Assembly: GCA_020346805.1 (NCBI GenBank) | Contig: CP070790.1 | Location: 2,020,579-2,026,404, forward strand | DNA length: 5,826 nucleotides | DNA from: Planctomycetota bacterium | GTDB taxonomy: Bacteria; Planctomycetota; Phycisphaerae; UBA1845; PWPN01 | Reading direction: 5' to 3' | Part shown: positions 1 to 5,826 of the stretch, one piece after another | Position numbering within the stretch: position 1 is the first letter of the stretch | Layout of the letters: each line of letters begins with the position of its first letter | The notes under the pieces: model-generated | Databases searched by the model: none | What the model was told of the DNA's origin: nothing | Seen by the model: the letters and a program-made list of their open reading frames with translations, nothing else | Made by a program: the position numbers and the translations under genes

Positions 1-729
1 CGCTATATCGAACCCATGGTCCATTGGGGGCGGGAATTGCTGAGCGAGGCGGGCTACTTCCACTCCGTTTCGATGATGGAAGATCCGCGGGATATTCTGT
101 CGATCTGCGACAAGTATGGTGTGCGTTGTTCGAGTCTGAGCGGCCACACACCATTATGCAAGCCGGACATCAGCGTTAACTACCTTCGATCGGCGATTCG
201 TTTTGCCCACGAGTTGAAGGCGCCGATCGTCAATACCGACGAGGGTCCCAAGCCCGACTTCACCAGCGAACAAACCGATCATGAGTTGATGAAATATACC
301 CTCACGCTGGCAGCGCGATCGGCCGAGGCGAGGGGGATAAAAATCGGCCTGGAACAGCATCAGCAGTACAGCAAGACCCCTGCCGGCCTGGATCGCATAT
401 ATGGTTTGGTCGCTTCGGAGGCCCTGGGAATAAATTTCGATACCGGTAATTCGTATTTGGCCGGTGAGGACCCGTATGATTGGTTGGAGCACGTGCGCGA
501 TCGACTGGTTCACGTTCACGCCAAGGATATCAGTATACAACAAAGCGAGGATGAACGGGGGAAGGTAACCGGTACACCGGTGGGGTGTGCCTGTGGTGAG
601 GGGGTGATCGATTGGGCACGGGTGATCGAGATACTCAAACCGCTGAATCGGACGATTTGTTTCAGCGTGGAATGCGGAACTATCGAACAGGCGGCGGCGA
701 GTATAGATCATCTCAAATCGCTTATTTAA
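1..729 (+). CDS. Sugar phosphate isomerase/epimerase-like TIM-barrel protein, 5' partial
   Basis: This is the C-terminal part of a xylose-isomerase-like (AP endonuclease 2 family) TIM-barrel protein. Members usually isomerise or epimerise sugars or sugar derivatives in the cytoplasm using a divalent metal. The likely metal ligands are visible. Numbered from the Met codon at 16, they are Glu113 (GLEQH), Asp142 (NFDTGN), His168 (HVHAKD) and Glu219 (SVECG), in the order and spacing expected of the family. The segment GEGVIDW before the last strand is also typical. The frame is open to base 1 and no Shine-Dalgarno site precedes the Met at 16. Family members are commonly about 270-300 residues, so the first strand and true start probably lie upstream. 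The next gene begins 21 bases after the stop on the same strand, suggesting co-transcription. The substrate cannot be told from sequence; inosose or other sugar derivatives are possible. The family call is firm, the specific function is not. Confidence 0.85.
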   Translation, partial: RYIEPMVHWGRELLSEAGYFHSVSMMEDPRDILSICDKYGVRCSSLSGHTPLCKPDISVNYLRSAIRFAHELKAPIVNTDEGPKPDFTSEQTDHELMKYTLTLAARSAEARGIKIGLEQHQQYSKTPAGLDRIYGLVASEALGINFDTGNSYLAGEDPYDWLEHVRDRLVHVHAKDISIQQSEDERGKVTGTPVGCACGEGVIDWARVIEILKPLNRTICFSVECGTIEQAAASIDHLKSLI

Positions 730-736
730 CCTGATC

Positions 737-742
737 GGGAGG
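737..742 (+). promoter_or_regulatory. Shine-Dalgarno site supporting the TTG start at 751
   Basis: GGGAGG lies 8 bases before the TTG at 751, which is good spacing. It favours TTG over the in-frame ATG at 805. It also sits just after the stop of the upstream isomerase gene, consistent with translation from a shared message. The ATG at 746 is in another frame and stops after two codons. Confidence 0.65.
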
Positions 743-750
743 CGGATGCA

Positions 751-3018
751 TTGAACTCTCAGTTCGCCACGCTTAAACGATGCCCGTTTTTTATTACATG
801 TTGCATGGCCCTTGCATGTGTACCCCTGTTAATGTGGCCGGCGTCAGTAAACGGCCAGCAAGTTACCGGCCAGGAAGTACGTGTTTCGATAAAGGCGGCG
901 GTTTCCTGGCTGCGAGATCAGCAGCGTGCCGATGGGGAATGGGCAGATTATCCCCGCTTCGAGGGTGGGGTGACGGCCTTGGTGACATTGGCCTTACTTA
1001 ATGCCGGTGTTTCGCCCGAGGAAGATTGGATAAAATCAGCGCTTAATAACATACGCGATTATCCTTTGAAACGTACCTACGTGGTGGGTTTGAAGATTCA
1101 ATCGTTGGCGGCGGCAGACGCGGATCGCTATCGTGATCAGATCCAGGCGGGGGCCGATTGGCTGATTCGGGCCCAGCACAAAAACGGGATGTGGGGCTAC
1201 GACTTAAAGAGCGTGCATACCGACTTTTCAAATTCACAATACGCCCTGATGGGCTTGCATGATGCCGCCAGGGCGGGGATTAAGATTCCCGATGAAGTCT
1301 GGCGAAAAGCGGAGCGTTCGTGGATCAAGGCCCAGTTGTCCGACGGCGGCTGGGGTTATGTGCCCAATGTTCGCAGGAGTACGGGGAGCATGACCACTGC
1401 CGGGGTATCGAGTTTATATATCACCGGCAACTCATTGATGACCGGCAAAGAAAAAGGTTTTACGGAGGAAGGGGAAGCCCCGCACTGTGGGAGGTATTCG
1501 GCTTATCGACCGCTGGCCCGTGGTTTGGCGTGGTTGGGTGAGAATTTCAGTGCCCGACACAATCCCGGCAGCGACACCTGGTACTATTATTATCTTTACG
1601 GGGTTGAGCGGGTGGGGATTATGTCAGGGTTGAGATATTTCGGGAAACATGACTGGTACCGAGCGGCGGCGGCCCGGCTGGTCAGGACGCAGCACCCCTT
1701 GGGTTACTGGGAAGAGAACAATGCGGTTGTCGACACTTCCTTTGCCTTGCTGTTTTTAGCCAAGGGTTATAAGCCAGTGCTTTTTAACAAACTACAGTGG
1801 TCCAAAGGCAACAAGTGGAATCTGGACCGCAACGATGTTGCCCATCTGGTGGATTTTATAGGCGACCGTCTTGGCGGGCCGATGGGTTGGGAGGTTGTTT
1901 CGCTGGAGAGTGATGTTGAAAACTGGCTGACGGCGCCGATTTTGTATTTCAACGGCCATGAGTTTCCGCAATTTGACAAGGGTCAGGTGTCCAAGCTGGT
2001 TGATTATGTCAATCAAGGGGGAAATATTTTGGCTGAGGCCTGCTGCGGTCAACAGGATTTCCGCGACGGATTTCGAACGTTTATCAAGCAAACCTTTCCG
2101 GATTATGAGTTGATCCGATTGCCGGTGGAACATCCGGTTTTCGAGATGATATTTAAACTGGACGGTTCGCAAACTGAGTTGTATGGAGTTGCCGCCGGTT
2201 GCCGAACCAGTGTTATCTTCAGTCCGCACGACTTGTCTTGCCTTTGGGAGCAGGGGAACATCCCCATCAAGAGCCGACAGGCCTTTGAATTGGGAACCAA
2301 CATTGCCGCCTATTTGACGGGACTTGAGCCTTTGCCGGATAAACTTGACGCGGCACGGATAATTGCCAAATCCAAACTGCGGATGGAATCAGTCACACCT
2401 CCGCGGGGAGCGGTTTATATCGCCCAGTTGATGCATAACGGCGATTGGCGGCCGGACCCCAAAGCGATACTCAATCTGGCTGAATATTTGCACGAGAAAA
2501 TGGGTGTTGATGTGATTCATGCGTATAAGCCGTTGCGAGCCACCGATCCAATGTTGGCCCATCACCCGATTGTCTTTATGACCGGTCATTATACTTTTGA
2601 GTTATCGCCGCAGGAAATCGAAGCTTTGGGCAGGCATGTTAAGCGCGGCGGATTTTTGTTTGCCGATGCCTGTTGCGGGCGTAAGCCGTTCGATACCGCA
2701 TTCCGCGAGTTGGCGAACAAACTGTTTCCGGACAAGACATTGGAACGGTTGCCGGCAAGCCATCCGATTATTGCGGGTAAACCCGGCATAGCGCTGGATA
2801 AGGTAGAATATAAACCGGCGGTCAAGGCGGAGCAGCCGGATTTGAAAGCGGTTTGGCTGGAGGGGATTACGATTGAGGGTCGAACGGCGGTTGTTTACAG
2901 TCCTTATGGTATCGGGTGCGGACTGGACGGCCATGTCTGTGTGGCCTGCCGAGGGATTGTGCCGGATGACGCCAAAAAACTGGCAGCCAATATTATTCTC
3001 TATGCATTGTCGTATTAA
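751..3018 (+). CDS. Secreted prenyltransferase/squalene-oxidase-repeat protein with two DUF4159 domains
   Basis: This 755-residue exported protein has no established function. It starts at TTG. Residues 1-35 look like a Sec signal peptide: Lys9-Arg10, a hydrophobic stretch to about Trp29, and a probable cut after Val-Asn-Gly35. The in-frame ATG at 805 (residue 19) would delete the basic part and half the core. Residues about 45-345 hold four repeats of the alpha/alpha-toroid type seen in squalene cyclases and prenyltransferases, at W53-W64, W137-W148, W191-W201 and L310-W320, each with a Q...G.W core. I see no cyclase DxDD motif, so this is probably a non-enzymatic fold. Two DUF4159 domains follow, at about 361-525 and 551-755. 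Each has an ACCG motif (Cys431-Cys432 and Cys641-Cys642). The second also has DWRPDP, MTGH at 610-613 and a Cys-rich segment near the C-terminus; the first lacks those cysteines. DUF4159 is related to the class I glutamine-amidotransferase-like fold. Planctomycete origin is likely. The domain calls are firm and the role is unknown. Confidence 0.85.
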   Translation: MNSQFATLKRCPFFITCCMALACVPLLMWPASVNGQQVTGQEVRVSIKAAVSWLRDQQRADGEWADYPRFEGGVTALVTLALLNAGVSPEEDWIKSALNNIRDYPLKRTYVVGLKIQSLAAADADRYRDQIQAGADWLIRAQHKNGMWGYDLKSVHTDFSNSQYALMGLHDAARAGIKIPDEVWRKAERSWIKAQLSDGGWGYVPNVRRSTGSMTTAGVSSLYITGNSLMTGKEKGFTEEGEAPHCGRYSAYRPLARGLAWLGENFSARHNPGSDTWYYYYLYGVERVGIMSGLRYFGKHDWYRAAAARLVRTQHPLGYWEENNAVVDTSFALLFLAKGYKPVLFNKLQWSKGNKWNLDRNDVAHLVDFIGDRLGGPMGWEVVSLESDVENWLTAPILYFNGHEFPQFDKGQVSKLVDYVNQGGNILAEACCGQQDFRDGFRTFIKQTFPDYELIRLPVEHPVFEMIFKLDGSQTELYGVAAGCRTSVIFSPHDLSCLWEQGNIPIKSRQAFELGTNIAAYLTGLEPLPDKLDAARIIAKSKLRMESVTPPRGAVYIAQLMHNGDWRPDPKAILNLAEYLHEKMGVDVIHAYKPLRATDPMLAHHPIVFMTGHYTFELSPQEIEALGRHVKRGGFLFADACCGRKPFDTAFRELANKLFPDKTLERLPASHPIIAGKPGIALDKVEYKPAVKAEQPDLKAVWLEGITIEGRTAVVYSPYGIGCGLDGHVCVACRGIVPDDAKKLAANIILYALSY

Positions 3019-3068
3019 GATGCGATTGCGTTGTGGTATAGAGGAATTTGATTATTCGATGTGTTTTG

Positions 3069-3097
3069 TGGTCAATATTTTACAGACGTCCTACAAT
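3069..3097 (+). promoter_or_regulatory. Weak candidate promoter for the peroxiredoxin gene
   Basis: TGGTCA (3069-3074, 4 of 6 matches to TTGACA) is followed after 17 bases by TACAAT (3092-3097, 5 of 6 matches to TATAAT). This would start transcription near 3104 and give a leader of about 48 bases. The gap is AT-rich and such matches arise by chance. Another -10-like hexamer, TATAGT at 3107-3112, has no good partner. No clear OxyR or PerR operator is seen. Confidence 0.25.
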
Positions 3098-3139
3098 TGA
3101 TACGCTTATAGTGCAATATAGGTAAAACCACTAGGTAAT

Positions 3140-3144
3140 GGAGG
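3140..3144 (+). promoter_or_regulatory. Shine-Dalgarno site of the peroxiredoxin gene
   Basis: GGAGG ends 7 bases before the ATG at 3152, which is near-ideal spacing. It fixes the start and suggests efficient translation, in contrast to the GH3 gene downstream. Confidence 0.8.
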
Positions 3145-3151
3145 TATAAAA

Positions 3152-3781
3152 ATGAGCGATGAATGTTGTCCCGTTCTGCAAGTAGGTCTATCCGCCCCAC
3201 CGTTCAGCGGCACAGCCGTCGTGGGATCGGAGTTTGTGGATCTGTCGTATGAAAATGGAACTTTGACCGTTGGTAAGGAGAAGGCAAAGGGCAAATATAT
3301 CGTCTTGTTCTTCTATCCGCTTGATTTTACTTTCGTCTGTCCGACGGAGATCATTGCCTTCAGCGATCGGATCGATGAGTTCGAGAAGATCGGGGCCAAG
3401 GTAATCGGAGCATCCATTGACAGCCAGTTTACACATCTGGCCTGGAAGAGTACGCCTCGCAAACAGGGTGGTCTGGGAGAGATCAAGTATCCACTGCTGT
3501 CGGACCTCAACAAACAGGCGTCCTGCTCCTACCGGGTACTATTGGGCGGCGGCGTGGCGGCGCGAGGGATTTTCATCATCGATGACAAGGGCATACTCCA
3601 GAGCTATACGGTTAATAATCTGGCGGTAGGTCGCAGTGTCGATGAAGCCTTGCGGCTGATCCAGGCCTATCAATTTGTGGCCGAACACGGAGAGGTATGT
3701 CCGGCCAACTGGAAGCCGGGGGAAAAGACCATGAAGCCCGATCCGCAAGGTTCGCAGGAATACTTTCAGGACGTCAAGTAG
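3152..3781 (+). CDS. Typical 2-Cys peroxiredoxin (AhpC/TSA family)
   Basis: This is a 209-residue cytoplasmic thiol peroxidase. It reduces hydrogen peroxide and organic peroxides through a Cys sulfenate intermediate and is recycled by thioredoxin or an AhpF-like reductase; no partner is encoded in this window. The active site [11 protein letters not shown] is complete, with Pro56, Thr60 and peroxidatic Cys63. Arg161 (VGRSVDEAL) is the conserved catalytic Arg. The resolving cysteine is Cys183 (EVCPANW), 120 residues downstream, as expected for typical 2-Cys enzymes forming intersubunit disulfides. GGLG (106-109) and a C-terminal Tyr204-Phe205 are the motif pair linked to sensitivity to over-oxidation in Prx1-type enzymes. 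Less usual are a Cys5-Cys6 pair at the N-terminus and Cys125. Length is a little over the common 185-200 residues because of N- and C-terminal extensions. It has its own strong ribosome site and is probably the first gene of its transcript. I leave the symbol blank because ahpC and Prx1/TSA names overlap here. Confidence 0.95.
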   Translation: MSDECCPVLQVGLSAPPFSGTAVVGSEFVDLSYENGTLTVGKEKAKGKYIVLFFYPLDFTFVCPTEIIAFSDRIDEFEKIGAKVIGASIDSQFTHLAWKSTPRKQGGLGEIKYPLLSDLNKQASCSYRVLLGGGVAARGIFIIDDKGILQSYTVNNLAVGRSVDEALRLIQAYQFVAEHGEVCPANWKPGEKTMKPDPQGSQEYFQDVK

Positions 3782-3808
3782 TTTGCAGATCAACCAGGTA
3801 ATAAGCGA

Positions 3809-3831
3809 ATCCTCGCGTTTGTAATGAGGAT
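3809..3831 (+). other. Small hairpin between the peroxiredoxin and GH3 genes
   Basis: ATCCTC (3809-3814) can pair with GAGGAT (3826-3831) around an 11-base loop. There is no T run after it, so it is not a standard intrinsic terminator. The 3' arm contains GAGGA, the only Shine-Dalgarno-like stretch before GH3, but it lies about 20 bases from the ATG at 3852. A six-base stem may be chance. Confidence 0.25.
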
Positions 3832-3851
3832 GGCGTAAGATACCGGCCATT

Positions 3852-5561
3852 ATGAAGCGACGTGTTAGTCTTAACGATCGCCTGATGTTTCTTATTGCCC
3901 GGGGGCATGCCCAGCGGGTTTATAAACAGTTTGTAGCTTCGACCGAGCGGGCGGTTGCCGTTCAGGAAAAGGTACTGCTGGACAAGATTCGCCGCAATGC
4001 CAACAGCGCCTTCGGGCGCGACTATCATTTCGATAGGATTCATTCTTCCGACGATTTTATTCGCCGGGTTCCGATCCTTCGCTACGAAGACCACCAGCCT
4101 TATATCGAGCGGGTCAAAGCCGGTGAGACGGGGGCCATGTTCGGCCGCGGGCAGCGGGTACGCATGTTCGCCCTAACCAGCGGCACCACCTGTGAGCCTA
4201 AATACATTCCGGTGACCGACCATTTTTTACGTGAATACAAGCGGGGATGGAATGCCTTCGGGATCAAGGCCCTGTTGGACCATCCGGAGGCTTTTTTGCG
4301 CAACATCGTACAGGTGACCTCTCGCATGGATGAATCGCAAACATCGGCCGGCACTCCCTGTGGAGCGATTACCGGGCTGATGGCGATGACGCAAAAGAGA
4401 CTGGTTCGAAAGTACTATGTTACTCCGCGTTGCATCGCCGAGATCGACGATCCGGAGGCCAAGTATTACACGATTATGCGGTTGGCGGTACCGGTGGACG
4501 TGGCCTTTCTGATTACCGCCAATCCGGCTACCCAGCTCAAACTGGCCCGCACGGCAGACGAGCATCGCGAGCGGCTCATTCGTGATATTCATAACGGTAC
4601 TTTGTGTAAGAATTTTGCCATCCCGACTCCAGTACGGGAGGCATTACGATCGAGAATCACCGCCAACCGAGACGCCGCTTACAGACTTGAAGCCCTGGTG
4701 AGCGAATATGATCGTCTGCTGCCCAGGCACTATTGGGATCTGGCTTTCATCGCCAATTGGACGGGGGGGACCATGGGATTGTATCTGCAGGACTTTCCGG
4801 AATATTTCGGGGAGGTTCCGGTTCGTGATATAGGATTGTTGGCCAGTGAGGGACGGTTGTCGATCCCAGTCGAAGATATCACGCCGGCGGGGATTCTGGA
4901 TGTCGCCAGCCATTTCTTCGAGTTTGGTCCTCGCGATCGGATTGATGAAACCTCCCCCTTGACCTTAAAATGTCATCAAGTTGAGGTGGGATCCGAGTAC
5001 TTTGTTATGCTGACTACCTCATCCGGTTTATATCGTTATCATATAAGCGATTTAGTGCGAGTAGTTGATTTTGCCGGCCAGGCGCCGGTTATCGAGTTTC
5101 TCAATAAGGGGGCTAATATTTGTTCGTTGACAGGTGAAAAGCTGACGGAGCGCCAGGTAATTCTGGCCATGGAACAGGTATCCCGGCAATTAGGAATTAA
5201 TGTGGTCAATTTTGTTTTGGCTCCGCGCTGGGATGAACCGCCACACTATCTGCTGCACGTTGAGCGGACATTGACAGATCGGTTAGAAAAAACAAATGAC
5301 CTGGCATCCAGGATGGACACCCAGCTTCAGGCAGTTAATCTTGAATATGCATCCAAGCGGAAAAGTGATCGCCTGGGACCGGTTCGGTTGAATCTGTTAC
5401 CGGAGGGTTTTCTGGCTCAAGTTGATCGCGACCGAGCGGAACGTTATCGTCGGGGCAACGAACAATACAAGCATCAATATTTATATTACCAGCCGGGACA
5501 GGATGAAGGCTTTCCGGTTTGTGCTGATTGTTACAGTCCGCTTACCGATGTGCGCGGCTAA
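3852..5561 (+). CDS. GH3-family acyl-adenylating enzyme (GH3 auxin-responsive promoter family protein)
   Basis: This 569-residue protein belongs to the GH3 branch of the ANL adenylating superfamily. Plant members activate a carboxylic acid with ATP and join it to an amino acid; bacterial members are largely uncharacterised. Motif 1, the ATP/phosphate loop, is TSGTT..PKYIPVT with Ser110-Thr113 and Lys117. Motif 2 is [11 protein letters not shown] with Glu333. Motif 3 is [11 protein letters not shown] with Tyr394, Tyr396 and Asp400. GEKLTE follows at about 428-433, where the C-terminal domain begins. There is no signal peptide or membrane segment, so it is probably cytoplasmic. The length fits the family, and the C-terminus ends with a CADC pair. 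The ATG at 3852 is the first usual start after the in-frame TGA at 3825, but it has no convincing ribosome site. The gene lies 70 bases after the peroxiredoxin and may be co-transcribed. The family call is firm; the acyl substrate and amine acceptor are unknown, and no plant-like auxin role should be assumed. Confidence 0.9.
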   Translation: MKRRVSLNDRLMFLIARGHAQRVYKQFVASTERAVAVQEKVLLDKIRRNANSAFGRDYHFDRIHSSDDFIRRVPILRYEDHQPYIERVKAGETGAMFGRGQRVRMFALTSGTTCEPKYIPVTDHFLREYKRGWNAFGIKALLDHPEAFLRNIVQVTSRMDESQTSAGTPCGAITGLMAMTQKRLVRKYYVTPRCIAEIDDPEAKYYTIMRLAVPVDVAFLITANPATQLKLARTADEHRERLIRDIHNGTLCKNFAIPTPVREALRSRITANRDAAYRLEALVSEYDRLLPRHYWDLAFIANWTGGTMGLYLQDFPEYFGEVPVRDIGLLASEGRLSIPVEDITPAGILDVASHFFEFGPRDRIDETSPLTLKCHQVEVGSEYFVMLTTSSGLYRYHISDLVRVVDFAGQAPVIEFLNKGANICSLTGEKLTERQVILAMEQVSRQLGINVVNFVLAPRWDEPPHYLLHVERTLTDRLEKTNDLASRMDTQLQAVNLEYASKRKSDRLGPVRLNLLPEGFLAQVDRDRAERYRRGNEQYKHQYLYYQPGQDEGFPVCADCYSPLTDVRG

Positions 5562-5566
5562 TTAAC

Positions 5567-5611
5567 ACCCCCCTCAATCCCCCCTTGCTAAGGGGGGAAG
5601 AAAAGGGGGGT
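5567..5611. repeat. Two-tier palindrome of C6/G6 runs (REP-like or MITE-like)
   Basis: The outer arms ACCCCCCT (5567-5574) and AGGGGGGT (5604-5611) enclose inner arms CCCCCCTT (5579-5586) and AAGGGGGG (5590-5597). Both pairs are perfect over 8 bases, the inner loop is GCT, and a small internal bulge separates the tiers. The element starts 6 bases after the GH3 stop. Similar C-run/G-run palindromes are scattered as dispersed repeats in many environmental bacterial genomes. It could help end GH3 transcription, but it has no T run on the + strand. It encodes no transposase. The structure is certain; the dispersed-repeat identity is inferred from a single copy. Confidence 0.75.
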
Positions 5612-5826
5612 ATTCTTGATTATGCTATTCAAATCGCTGATGGCCTGCAGGCGGCTCATGAAAAAGGGATTGTGCACCGTGATATTAAATCTGCCAATAT
5701 CATGGTTACAGATAAAGGTAAAATTAAAATCATGGATTTTGGGTTGGCCAAATTTAGCGGATCGGTACAACTGACTCAGGTTGGTACAACCGTTGGCACG
5801 GCAGCTTATATGTCTCCGGAACAAGC
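5612..5826 (+). CDS. Hanks-type Ser/Thr protein kinase fragment lacking the N-lobe, open at the 3' end
   Basis: The reading frame encodes the middle of a eukaryotic-like Ser/Thr kinase catalytic domain. An alpha-E helix ([15 protein letters not shown], from 5615) is followed by the catalytic loop HRDIKSAN (5675-5698, catalytic Asp codon at 5681), DFG (5735-5743), and the activation-segment end [10 protein letters not shown], where the window stops. The wording resembles large bacterial kinases that carry WD40, TPR or similar C-terminal sensors. The glycine loop, ATP-anchoring Lys and alpha-C Glu should lie roughly 100 residues upstream. They are absent: the upstream sequence is the palindrome and then the GH3 gene. 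The frame is open back to the TGA at 5525, through the repeat, with only TTG codons (5528, 5585) as possible starts and no ribosome site. GC is about 43% by hand count, against about 51% in the last 160 bases of GH3. As it stands it could not bind ATP normally. It may be a decayed gene, a rearrangement or an assembly join. Confidence 0.75.
   Translation, partial: MLDYAIQIADGLQAAHEKGIVHRDIKSANIMVTDKGKIKIMDFGLAKFSGSVQLTQVGTTVGTAAYMSPEQ

Noticed and set aside
154..711. Long antisense open frame opposite the sugar isomerase
   Set aside because: It lies entirely over a well-supported TIM-barrel gene, its translation shows no recognisable domain, and such antisense frames are common opposite this codon usage.
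808..822. Possible lipoprotein cleavage at Cys23 (MALAC)
   Set aside because: The -3 position is Ala and -2 is Leu, a poor lipobox, and the hydrophobic stretch continues past the Cys; ordinary signal peptidase cleavage after Gly35 fits better.
1792..2229. Antisense open frame of 145 codons within the DUF4159 gene
   Set aside because: The + strand frame carries clear domain motifs throughout; the antisense product has none and no ribosome site was noticed.
805..3018. Shorter version of the DUF4159 protein starting at ATG 805
   Set aside because: It would remove Lys9-Arg10 and half the signal peptide core and has no ribosome site, whereas TTG 751 has GGGAGG at ideal spacing.
3019..3060. Intrinsic terminator after the DUF4159 gene
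   Set aside because: No GC-rich stem followed by a T run was found by eye in this interval.
5592..5610. G-quadruplex formed by the two G6 runs
   Set aside because: Only two G runs exist, so four separate G-tracts with loops cannot form within one strand; hairpin pairing with the C6 runs is much more likely.
5567..5611. CRISPR repeat or array
   Set aside because: There is one palindromic unit only, with no second copy or spacer in the window and no cas gene.
5588..5824. Minus-strand open frame at the right end
   Set aside because: It is the reverse complement of the kinase fragment, whose + strand translation gives [11 protein letters not shown] and YMSPEQ.

Overview
The window looks like bacterial chromosome from Planctomycetota, possibly a Phycisphaerae-like lineage. 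The main reason is the large exported protein that joins a prenyltransferase/squalene-cyclase-like toroid to DUF4159 domains, an architecture I associate chiefly with planctomycetes. A bacterial GH3-family protein, an AP-endonuclease-2-type sugar isomerase and a Hanks-type kinase fragment fit but do not prove this. The assignment is inference from gene content; no rRNA or other phylogenetic marker is present. All recognisable genes lie on the + strand.

Layout: (1) 1-729, the 3' part of a sugar phosphate isomerase/epimerase-like TIM-barrel protein, cut by the window edge. (2) 751-3018, only 21 bases later, a secreted 755-residue protein with a TTG start, a signal peptide, four toroid repeats and two tandem DUF4159 domains. 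(3) 3019-3151, a 133-base gap with a weak candidate promoter and a strong Shine-Dalgarno site. (4) 3152-3781, a typical 2-Cys peroxiredoxin carrying GGLG and YF motifs. (5) 3782-3851, a 70-base gap with a small hairpin. (6) 3852-5561, a GH3-family adenylating enzyme. (7) 5567-5611, a two-tier palindrome built of C6 and G6 runs. (8) 5612-5826, the middle of a Ser/Thr protein kinase domain that begins directly at the palindrome and runs off the window.

The first two genes may be co-transcribed. The peroxiredoxin probably has its own promoter, and GH3 may be read from it, but no pathway visibly links the genes. The most unusual place is the right end. A kinase whose N-lobe is missing is joined to the GH3 3' end by a palindromic repeat, and the frame stays open through the repeat. 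This may be a rearrangement at a dispersed repeat, a decayed gene, or an assembly join. The least characterised proteins are the toroid-DUF4159 protein and the bacterial GH3 enzyme. I see no CRISPR array, tRNA, rRNA, transposase, phage gene or defence system, and no stretch over 300 bases without a gene.
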